From NCBI GenBank assembly GCA_963920525.1, contig OY986438.1, positions 77,243,560 to 77,307,559 on the forward strand: a stretch of 64,000 bases of DNA. The letters are read 5' to 3'. A program made the position numbers and the translations under genes. Shown piece after piece: positions 11,500-20,929 of this stretch. The notes beneath the pieces were generated by a model, which was not told where the DNA came from, searched no databases, and saw only the letters and a program-made list of their open reading frames with translations. The stretch's first letter is position 1, and each line of letters begins with the position of its first letter. This DNA is from Dichetophora obliterata (lineage: Eukaryota; Arthropoda; Insecta; Diptera; Sciomyzidae).

Positions 11500-12060
11500 A
11501 ATACCCTCACTGCCGTATTTTAAATTATTTGAAGTCTTAAATATTGTATTCGTCGGTCGCGGTTTTTACCCAAATATTTCACATTTGAGACTCACAGTCC
11601 TAATTTTTGCGGAATTGAAAGAGATTTTACTGTTTTGATAAACTCACTTCGTATGGGAGGTAGACGTTATTTTTTCTACTATTAAAAATTTCAGGCGTGC
11701 AAAATTAGAAGTCACTAGATTAATTTTTATGAGATTAAACGCATTTGACCGTTTGGTAACCTCACTTTGTATGAGAGGTAGTTGTGGTTTTCATTAGATT
11801 TTTCCAAATTTCATACTTTAAGTAAATATTAATTGTTAAAGCTTATGTGAAAAATTTGAAGTCATTATATTAATTTTTGCGGAATTGAAAGAGATTTTAC
11901 CGTTTTGGTAAACTCACTTTGTATGGGAGGTAGACGTGGTTTTCATCCTATTTGACTTGTTTTCGAACTTGAACTCCATTTTTGAATAAAAAGCTTTTAT
12001 ATTGAATTTCGTAACGATAGCTACAATATATTTAATCTGCAAACATTCTTACAATGATTA
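11500..12060. repeat. Diverged internal repeats with GAGATTTTAC...GGGAGGTAG core
   Basis: The segment GAGATTTTACYGTTTTGRTAAACTCACTT plus GTATGGGAGGTAG recurs near 11621, 11745 and 11890. A related block (AGCCGTATTTTAGTATATTCGAAG...GTATAGGAGATAGGCG) occurs at 54845-55010. The family is unclassified and non-coding. It ends close to the mariner at 12061. Confidence 0.55.
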
Positions 12061-12938
12061 TAAAGGGTGTTTTTTTTTTTAGCTGCATGAAAACTTTAAA
12101 TAATAATTCTAGACAGAAATATTGTTGGAATGAATTTTTTATTATTATAATCTGGTAGATAATTGCATGGCTTTTATTTCCATTTCAGTCCAATTTTTCA
12201 CAACTTTTTCCAATTAATCTGGCCGTATGGCGTCAATGGTGGCTTGAATATTAGCTTCCAATTCTTCAAGAGTTCCTTGTTTGCAGGCATAAACTAATGA
12301 CTTAACATAGCCCCATAAAAAGTAATCGAGAGGCGTTAAGTCGCACGAAAGAGGGGGCCAGTTAACAGGACCACTTCTGGAAATTAAGTTGCCACCAAAT
12401 TGATTTTGCAATAAATTAATGGCTAAGCGCGCTGTGTGGCAAGTTGCGCCGTCTTGTTGGAACGAAATGTCGTCGATGTTTAGCTGATTACTTTTTGGAA
12501 ATTTTGGAAAAAATCAGTCAGCATTTTCCACGCAGTCGAAGGACAAAGGCCAACAAGTTGAGAACGGCGATGAATCGACATTTTGGCGTCTTCTTCAACA
12601 CTTCGCGCTAGAGAAGCAATATTTTCTTCGGTACGCATATTTCTTTGTCTTGTTGATGGTTTTGAATCGAGAAGAGTAAAATTAGTGCGAAAACTATCAA
12701 TAACTGAACGAAGTGCACTAGGCCGATTATGTTGACCGTAAAATGAACTTTGCGAACAGATTTATTTTTTTCAAAGTAAATTTCCATAATTTGGGAACGT
12801 TGTTCTGGAGTTAATCGATTCATGATTAATTGTCAAACTTTACTGAACAGAAATGTCAACACAGTTATACATTCTCAACTGTCCTCCCATAGACAACAAC
12901 GATTGAAACTTTTCATGCAGCTAAAAAAACACCCTTTA
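12061..12938 (-). mobile_element. DD41D (rosa-type) mariner, internally deleted
   Basis: Inverted ends TAAAGGGTGTTTTTTTAGCTGCATGAAAA lie at both termini, with TA on each side (12059-12060 and 12939-12940). On the - strand the transposase begins at 12823 (MNRLTPEQRSQIMEIYFE, helix-turn-helix) and the catalytic end lies at 12480-12210. That end has QQDGATCHTA, then 41 residues to the Asp of LTPLDYFLWGY. The spacing is the DD41D signature of the rosa mariner family, first described from the fruit fly Ceratitis rosa. The region holding the first catalytic Asp is deleted, and frameshifts occur near 12750 and 12460. It is an 878-bp relic of an element expected to be near 1.2-1.3 kb. Confidence 0.85.
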
Positions 12939-13074
12939 TATCCTTTAACAGTTTCACTGTTCTTATGGGAAATTGATGAGTTCATTCATTTCACTGCCTC
13001 CTCATGAGCAGTTTCTAAATCCGCCATTGTATAACTTTCTAAATGCTTAAATAAAAACTTCAATTTATTTTCAG

Positions 13075-13218
13075 AAAATTTACGCAAAGGCAATCTACGA
13101 TAATTTAGCTGACTCTTTTGATGAATTAACTTTCAGGAAAGGAGACATACTTTTAGTCATTGAACAGGATACAAATGGATATGAAGGATGGTGGTTGTGC
13201 AATTGGCGCGGTCGACAG
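13075..13218 (+). CDS. p130CAS: Cas-family scaffold (p130Cas), SH3 exon
   Basis: A 144-bp exon of 48 codons in phase 0, bounded by an acceptor (TTTATTTTCAG ending at 13074) and a donor (CAG then GTAAATAAG at 13219). It encodes most of an SH3 domain: AKAIYDNLADSFDELTFRKG (the ALYD-like motif and RT loop), an EQDTNG turn, EGWWLCNWRGRQ (the Trp pair that binds proline peptides). The AIYDN start, DELTFRKGD and EQDT...GWWLC are hallmarks of Cas proteins, which dock at integrin adhesions, bind FAK/Pyk2 and relay Src signals to Crk. The domain is completed by the exon at 52487, also phase 0. An upstream exon with the start codon was not found. Unlike everything around it, this sequence has no stops and no repeats. 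Confidence 0.93.
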
Positions 13219-13797
13219 GTAAATAAGTAATAATTTTAAGCTTACGTGAAAAATTAATGATGGCATATTTTAATTGCTATACTATTTTTATAATTCTAAC
13301 TAGCGCGTATCTCCTGAATTGTGGGCGTAACCGAATTGTTTCCACCCCGATATGAAGTTAATTACTAAATTACCTCATACCTAAAATTACAGTTCGAATC
13401 GGAAGTGATTTTGCATTATGCCCAAAACCTTTCCGCAAGTGCAAGCATTCAGTTATCTAAATGATTCCGATACAATAAATCGCTGATATGTTTGTTTCCG
13501 TGAAATTCAATATGTCACTACTTCTATGCGCCACCTCGATTGATTCACTGGAAAAATGTAGAAATTATGTTTGCACTGAAAAGTTGTTATTTTGTTTCTT
13601 ACCAGAAGTGAATAGTATTTAACGATTGGTTTGCAAATTTTATTGTAATTTTTATGTGTTGAAAATCTAGCATCAAAACAGTCACTGTACCTGAAAACCT
13701 CTATTAGTAAGTACTGTTTAGCAAACCCGCTGCACACATCGTAGTGCAAAATAGAAAAATTAATTTAAAATTCATTTAAATCAGTGATGAAGAGTTT

Positions 13798-14150
13798 TTA
13801 TTGCAATGCTCTGTGGTACAAAACATTTTTGGTTTTTCTATTTTCGGTGTCAATATACAAAACCGATGGTTTGCCAACACGCGAACAGGCTACTGTCCAT
13901 GTGAGAAAACTGGATACTCTAAATTTACTGGTAGGAATGTCATTATTGTACCAGATTTCGGAAACAAATATAACATCAACTTTAGAACTTTCAAACACAT
14001 ATTTTACATAATCAAGTTTACCTGGGTTCTTCTTCTCGCATTAAAATAGACAACAGATAGACCGTCTCGTTGCTTACACAAAACATCAATTAACACCTTT
14101 TGGTTATCATCAATACCACTACATGGTCTAAAATTCATATTTACTACACA
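13798..14150 (-). pseudogene. CR1-like LINE endonuclease fragment
   Basis: On the - strand 14130-13998 reads RPCSGIDDNQKVLIDVLCKQ and then VVYFNAR; 13998-13798 continues with SSKVDVIFVSEIWYNNDIPTS. FNAR and the Glu in SE(T/I)W are the first endonuclease motifs, comparable to HFNARSLN and VTETWF at 58980-58860. A frameshift separates the halves near 14030. Only the N-terminal third of the nuclease remains. It is a different CR1 family from copies A-D. Confidence 0.65.
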
Positions 14151-14342
14151 CAACATCGGAAGACGAACAACAAGCTAGACCAATAATAATCAGCAAATGA
14201 AACACGACTACAACAATCATAATAAGATTAAACAATAAAACATAAGAAAAAGGAGAAAAATAGTAATATATAATAATATAAAATGAAATAGAAATCAAAA
14301 ATTTAATAAATAATAACATAATTGTCAGCAAATTAACAAATA

Positions 14343-14513
14343 AATTTTATGTATTCAATTTTCAAATCAAGCAATTTTTTTAACCACAATATGTTATAAA
14401 AAAATTTGCATTAAACATATTTCGTCTATATATTATGGCTGATTGTGGTTGACAAAATTCTTACTACACTCAAAACTAGTGGAATAAAAGTAGTAGCCTA
14501 TGTCGATGACGTC
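14343..14513 (+). repeat. 171-bp direct repeat, left copy (reverse transcriptase piece)
   Basis: Nearly identical to 15836-16005: by eye I count three substitutions and one T-run length difference. It includes the reverse-transcriptase segment LTTLKTSGIK plus VAYVDDV, then breaks off exactly after GATGACGTC. The right copy continues into the rest of the LINE, so the left copy is the duplicated one. Confidence 0.9.
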
Positions 14514-15835
14514 TTCATTAGTTGCACCAAAAATTGTTCTGTGCAGTTCATCAAGACTGCTAATGCAAACTGCTTCAGATGCTTTTTCCAGCCTAATAAG
14601 CATTGAGCCAAGTAGAGTAAACGCATTGAAAATGCTGTTTTTGCGTTTATGAGCAATAGCGACTTGCAAAATTATTCGATTCTCACCAGTAAGGCTGGTG
14701 GATGTAAACATTATTTTCATTTTCGAGTCCAGCAGCTCTCAAATTTACGGCTGACTTGGTTCTTCGCCGAAAACTTTCAAAAGCTTTGAGAACGCGGTTG
14801 CGGTCAAAGGGGGAAAAATTCAACAATAAATATGGAGTTGGGATGGCGCTGATTCAGCTTGATTCTCAAAATGTCTCTAATGTGGCGGTTGAAACTCGAT
14901 GGCGAGACAAATTCTATTGAAAAAGTTGTAGGTTTTCTTCAATCGAGTACGGTATTCCAAATAACACGGCATCAGATAAAATATCAGTTGAGGTGATGTT
15001 GCTGTTGTAGTTGTTGTTAAGTTGTGCTCATCACAGCGAGATTTTGTTTAATTGTGGAAATCGCAGACATCAGTTTTGTTCTGGAAATCGCAGGTATCAG
15101 TTTTGATTGCACCCACTTCAGAGATAATTTTGTCTTCCAATCTCTCTTCCAAACTTGCAATAACAGCAGAGAGGCTCTGAAAAGAGGTGTCATTAAGAGC
15201 AAGAAGTCGATCTTCAAATTGACGAATCTCAGATTTATGTTATTGCTCAGGCGCTCTTCTAATTCCTGAAGCTGAGCACTCGCCTTTCCCTCCGTCCTAG
15301 GGGTACCATCGCCTTTGCTGTAAAATCGGTGAGAGTTTTGTTGTTGTTTTTGGAGTGTTACTCAAGGCGTCGGCGCCATAGACTTGCTAAGAAATAGAGC
15401 AGTGGCTCACAACGGTAGCAGAATAAGACCACACGAAACAGATGATCGCAGAGAAAAGAGCAACCAAAAACCCAGCAGCAGATATGATGAACCTGTGTCG
15501 GCGGGTAGTGTAAACACTCACAGAAAATTGGCCTTTAACACTAACTGAGAGCAAAACAGCCACAGGTGATAGTTGGCAGCAGCGCGGGCAGGGGAGGCAG
15601 CGATCACACACATAAGAAAGAGCAGAGCAGAAGACCGGTAACAAACATAGCGCGCAGTTAATATTCTTTGCTAGCACAGATTATTTTAGTCAGCAGAGAC
15701 AAGACTGGAGTTATATGTTTATTTATTTTGTTTTGTTTACGCACGAACAGTTGATAGCACAGATGATAGCGTATAACTCGGAAGGACTCAATTAGTTGTC
15801 GGTTTGAGCTTGTTGACGATTAAGCAAGGTTGCAG
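14514..15835 (-). other. Insert between direct repeats; possible LTR-element gag relic
   Basis: Between the two repeat copies the - strand holds a Glu/Leu-rich stretch at about 15290-15040 (QELEERLS, then in another frame ASLEERLEDKIISEV) that looks like a coiled coil of a retrotransposon gag. 14720-14433 has an open frame of 95 codons ending with the antisense of the left repeat. 15380-15680 is GC-richer and non-coding. No protease or polymerase motif is seen, so class assignment is weak. Confidence 0.3.
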
Positions 15836-16005
15836 AATTTTATGTATTCAATTTTCAAATCAAGCAATTTTTTAACCACAATATGTTATAAAAAAATTTG
15901 CATTAAACATATTTCGTCTATATATTATGGCTGATTGTGGTTCACAAAATTCTCACTACACTCAAAACTAGTGGAATAAAAGTGGTAGCCTATGTCGATG
16001 ACGTC
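15836..16005 (+). repeat. 171-bp direct repeat, right copy
   Basis: Partner of 14343-14513. Here the sequence runs on into the LINE reverse transcriptase after GATGACGTC. Confidence 0.9.
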
Positions 16006-19000
16006 GCCATCCTAATATGCGGGAAATACCTGCAAACAGTTAGCAAACTAATGGCTGGGACATTGAACGAGCTATCGCGGTGGGGAGAATCGAATGGACT
16101 TGGTGTAAACCCAACTAAGACCGAACTCGTTCTGTTCATAAGAAGGAAAATAGAAAGTTTCACATTACCGAAACTGAACGCAGTAACTCTGAAGCTTTCC
16201 ACGGAAGCTTAATACCTTGGAATTATCCTTGATAACAAACTGAGCTGGAAAAGCAATACAGAAGAAAGAAGGAAAAAAGCACTATGCGATCTTTAAGCAT
16301 GTCAGAGAGTCTTAGGCAGGAAATGGAGACTGCGACCGCACATAATCCACTGGACGTATACAGCGATCGTGAGACTCATTCTTACCTACGGTTCTCTTGT
16401 ATGGTGGACGATAGCGCACAAAAAGAACAGCTACCTTAGCTCCCTAACAGGAGTCCAAAGCTTAGCATGCATAGGAGTCACTGGAGTCATGAGATCAACG
16501 CCATGGGCGGGTCTGGAATTGATGCTAAATCTTCTTCCCATAGAAGAGGTCCTAAAGTGTTCGGCTACCAAAAGCGCGATTCGCCTCAACGAATCCCAAG
16601 CCTAGCGAAACAACACTTTCGGACATGAATCTATTCTGAATCTCTTCGGAACCGAGGAATCAAAAAGAAAGCAGAAAGCAATCCCGAGCAGACAAGAATG
16701 GGAAGAAACGGCCGTAGAATTCAACGTCAATCTCCAATTATATACTGATAGTTCCAAAATGGAAAACGGAACTGGATCAGGTGTATACTGAGTGGAAATT
16801 CGTGAAACTAGCCACCTAAAACAGGAAGTCGTCATTTGTATATCTTTTATGGATATTATTGAAGTGTATATGAAAAAGAAATAAATTGAAAATTTTTTTA
16901 AAGTTTTTTTTTCAATGAGTTACAAAGAATTTCGTTTTAGGCCACTGCTTTAGTTAAATTAATTTTGCAAAGTAACAGCTTGTTAAAATTTCTTGATTTT
17001 TGGGCCAAGTACTCTTAATACACGTTAAATCACAAAAATTATTACAAAAATTGTTTTCTTATAAATTAATAAGTTTTTTATAAAAAAATTTAAAAAAGTT
17101 CTGAACCACATAGAATATTTTTAAAAAAATATTACTTATTTATAAAAATTTAGAAATAATAAAAAAAGTTCTGAACCACATAGAATATTTTTTAAAAAAT
17201 ATTACTTATTTATACAAATTTAGAAATAATAAAAAAAAATTTGTATTCTCCACAAACAAGTCTCTTTCGAAATACTTGAAAAACCAGTAAAGCCATGAAA
17301 ACAGAAACTTAGGCAGTCATCAAGTGCATCATTTAAAGAAAATGTGTTAAAAGAAGGCGTGATTGGACAAGTGGGAGTGGCACCCCCCATACAAATTGAT
17401 CACATTTTTCGCAATATCTAGAGAACCAGTAATGCTATAAAAACAAAAACTTAGGCAATCATCAAGTACGTCATTTGAAGGATTTGTGCTAAATTAAGTC
17501 GTGATTGGGCAAGTGGGCGTGGTACCTCCCATACGAATGGATCACATTTCTCCAGTAATGCCACAAAAACAAATCTTTAAACAATTATAAAGTACGCTAT
17601 TTGAAAGACACCTGCCAATATAAAAAAAAACAATAGCTTACTTTTTCTCCAGATATTGCTAAAATGTGTTTCAGTTGTAAGGGAGGTACCACGCCCACTT
17701 CTCCAATCATGCCTAAATTTGTACTTGCTGATTGCCTAAGTTTTTGTTTTTTTAGCATTACTGGTTCTTTAGATATTGCGAAAAATGTGATCCATTTGTA
17801 TGGGAGGTGCCACTCCCACTTGCCCAATCACGCCTTCTTTTGACACATTTCCTTTAAATGATGCACTTGATGACTGCCTAAGTTTCTGATGTCATGGCTT
17901 TACTGGTTTTTCAGATATTGCGAAAAATGAGATCCATTTGTGTGGGAGGTGCCACGCCCACTTGTCCAAATATTTAAACCCCTTTTTTGTACTTTTCTGT
18001 GCCCAAAGAACTAAAAACGTCATCAAAATAATTTATTCACTCTGGTTTGTACCAATCATTCCATTGTGCAGTGCTTTGCATGGCTCGCACAAGACAGGTA
18101 GTGCAGATTTGTAACATTTCATAACAGACTTGGTTATGGAGAATGCATAATTTTTCTTTTTGTGTATTATTTCTAAATTTGTTTAAATTTTCTATGTGGT
18201 CCAGACTTATTAATTTTAAAGAAAAAATTAAAAAAAATTATTTTTGTAATTTAACGTATATTAAGAGTACTTGACCCAAAAATCAAGAAATTTAACAAGC
18301 TAAATTTTACTAAAACAGTGGCCTAAAACTAAATTCTAGAATTTGTATTTAAAATCAAGTATGATTTAAACTATCAAACATTTAGAATTTGTATTTAAAT
18401 CATATAAAATCAACTGAATTCTGTGTAATTCATTGAAAAAAAAAAAAATTGGAATTTATTTTTTTTTCATATAGACTTCAATAATATCCATTATATTTAT
18501 AAAAATTACAACTTCCTGTTTTAGATGGCTACTTTCACGAATTTTCACTCTACTGTGAAACACTACAAATCAAAGAGTACTACAAACTCACCGACTTCTG
18601 TAGTGTTTTTCAGGCAGAAATATATGCTATTGAAAAAGCCGCACAGGCTATTCATAGGAAAAATCTTACCCCCACAAGGATATTAATCATCATCAAAGCG
18701 CTGAATAGTAAAATAACGAAGGCTCGAACGGTACAGAACTGTAAAATGGCACTGAACAGTATATGCAATACCCACAATGTCCCTGCAATACCCTCTGCTG
18801 GGTTCCCGGACATAGCAATATCGAAGGGAAAGACGCAGCGGATGAACTGGCTAGGAGTGGAGTAACCGCAAGTACAAACAGAGCTGATACATATGTGTAC
18901 ATTCCAATAAGCGTCGTGAAAAGGAGCATAGACCTTAAGCCATAGATAATGCTAACACTTACTGGGCCTCCAGAGGTGACTGCAACATATTTCGAAGGCT

Positions 19001-19380
19001 TTGGCCGGAGCCAAATGAAAAGAGAACCGAAAGCCTTCTGCTTTTGGCCAAACGAGAAATCCGGATTCTTGTTGGAGTTCTAACAGGTCATTACCCCATT
19101 GGGGAATGGCCAATAGAATGAACATAACAGCCCCAGACTTCTGTCGGAGCTGCAAGGATCCGGAAGAAACAGAAACAATAACTCACCTTCTATGGGAATG
19201 TCTACAGTCTACAGAACCGTCGACTCCGATATACGGGGAACAGATTTTTCAAAGACCTGGAAGATTTATTGAACACACCACTGCTAGATATCTGGAGGTT
19301 CATAAAAAGCACCGGCTGGTTTGAGGAATAATCGATGTAATGGTTCACATGGTACCATAAAAAAAATAAAAAGGGACTCG
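15930..19380 (+). pseudogene. I/LOA-group LINE ORF2 (RT, RNase H, zinc knuckle)
   Basis: The + strand carries, in order, the end of a reverse transcriptase (AYVDDVAI at about 15990 and NPTKTELVLF at about 16115), the thumb with RLILTYGSLVWW at about 16370, and an RNase H domain. RNase H starts at about 16738 with LYTDSSKMENGTGSGVY and resumes at 18550 with FCSVFQAEIYAIEKA and VPGHSNIEGKDAADELARSG. A C-terminal zinc motif CRSCKDPEETETITHLLWEC follows at 19141-19200. Stops at 16210 and 16605 and frameshifts in RNase H kill it. A foldback element (16790-18550) sits inside RNase H. The 3' UTR ends around 19380. A 5' half is missing. Confidence 0.8.
16790..18550. mobile_element. 1.76-kb palindromic foldback element
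   Basis: The two halves are inverted copies of each other for most of their length. The left end GAGTGGAAATTCGTGAAA and the right end (reverse complement GAGTGAAAATTCGTGAAA) are flanked by TACT on both sides (16786-16789 and 18551-18554). Inside each half are repeats of a block such as GTGGGCGTGG(C/T)ACCTCCCATAC, twice on the left and inverted on the right. The centre of symmetry is near 17620. No transposase is seen. Dropping the element and one TACT rejoins the LINE frame on either side, so the boundaries are well supported. The 4-bp duplication argues against hAT, P or mariner origin. Confidence 0.9.
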
Positions 19381-19614
19381 CAATGGACCTTCTGCATGCG
19401 CAATGAAATGCTTTTTTATTTTGTATATAATTTTTATTTCTTTTTATTTGAAGAAAACTTTTTTTATCTTTCCAGAGCAAATATTTTAGAATAATAATTT
19501 TTCGTATCGAACTTTTTTTGATTAATTATATATGACATTTTTTGAAAACTTTTTTTTAATATATAAAGTAAATTAAAGTATATTTTTTTATGTGTATTTG
19601 AATGTATATTTTTT
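19381..19614. other. AT-rich spacer
   Basis: Nothing recognised between the ends of two LINEs. Long T runs could belong to their tails. Confidence 0.4.
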
Positions 19615-20925
19615 TTAACGAGGAGTAAAAGCATCGAAAGCCTTAGTCAGTGCGCGACTTTAACACGCTAAAAATCTCCTCAGTCGGACGGTTGGTTCCT
19701 CCAGGAACCACCGGTGGGTATTACGTCTGGAAGCCGTCAGAGCATTATTGCTCAATCGTCAGTGGTGATCATTAGATAGTCTCAGTCCGGTCGTCCGTCG
19801 TTGGTACAGAGGGATTACGGCTGCTTTCACCTGCGTTGCGTAGGTTTGAACGCTCATTATATCTTACCCGTTCGATGCGGCGAAGTTCGATCATAATTTT
19901 CGCTGCTGCTGCTTGAAACACCTTCCATTTTTGAGGTGTATCGCACATGTGGTGAACAATATTCTTTAAAGTGGGGGTCACACCAAAAGCTTCTGTCAGT
20001 TCAGCTCGCTCTGCGTTAAAGCGTGGGCAGTTGAAAAGGATATACCGAGCATCTTCAATCTCACCCGGACAGTGCAAAATGGGTCTTCTTGATGCTTAAA
20101 TCGGTGGAGGTACTGTTTGAAACATCCATGACCGCTAAGAAGTTGTATCACATAGAAGTCCACTTCTCCGTGCTTCCATTAGCCCATTTTTCCACGTCTG
20201 GGATAAGGGAAAAGGTCCATCTTCCGTTTTGAGACTGCTCCCAGCGACGTTGCCAACACTCATTGCTGCGCCGTCTTTCGTCAGCCTTTGATGCATTTTC
20301 ACCAGCTTTGTAGCAGCGCTGAAGTTCACATGCCAGTATATCGATCGATGGCATAGCTGCTATTACACCAATAGCGTCATCTGAAACTGTGCGGTACGCA
20401 CTAGCGACCCTCAATGCGCTGAGACGATAAGTCGCCCGAATGCCAAATATGTAGGACGACCTTTGCGTAGCATCCGCCCATACTGGTGCTGCATAAAGCA
20501 TGATGGTGCTCGTAACATTTGCTAGTAGTTTTCTTCTGCTGGATCTAGGTCCACCGATATTCGCCATGATGCGCGAAAGTGCACCATTGACATTCAATGC
20601 CTTTTCGCTAACGGACATTAGGTGGTCTTTAAAAGACATGCGTGTGTCAATTACAACACCTAGGTAACGAAAATTTGGTTGTGAGGTTATAATATGCTCT
20701 TCTGCTCTGAAAGTGAAACACTCCCTCACTTTACGTGAGCTCAGAAGAACCGCCTCCGTTTTTTGGGCTACAAGATTAAGATCAACGCTTCGCAGCCACG
20801 TCGTAATTCTTGAAATCGCTTCACTGCATGATGCTTCTTAAGTGTGAAGGTGCTTTGCTTATACAACCAGGGCAATATCATCCGCGTAGCCTACCAATGA
20901 AGTATTCTCAGTTTATGTTGTTTCA
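19615..20925 (-). pseudogene. R1-clade LINE ORF2, 3' part
   Basis: On the - strand the palm motif GYADDIALV lies at about 20890, followed by VDLNLVAQKTEAVLLSSRK, the RYLGVVID block at 20670 and the thumb (MLYAAPVWADA at about 20490, YRTVSDDAIGVIAAM at about 20390). RWTFSLIPDVEKWA is at about 20210, and the C-terminal zinc region PGEIEDARYILFNCPRFNAE at 20070. The arrangement is that of R1-clade elements, many of which insert in rDNA, although no rDNA is seen here. Stops occur at about 20870 and a frameshift near 20160. The 5' end is truncated at about 20925. Confidence 0.8.
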
Positions 20926-20929
20926 TTTG

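Noticed and set aside
14433..14720. 95-codon - strand frame
   Set aside because: Its C-terminal part is antisense to the duplicated reverse-transcriptase fragment, and the rest has no recognisable motif.
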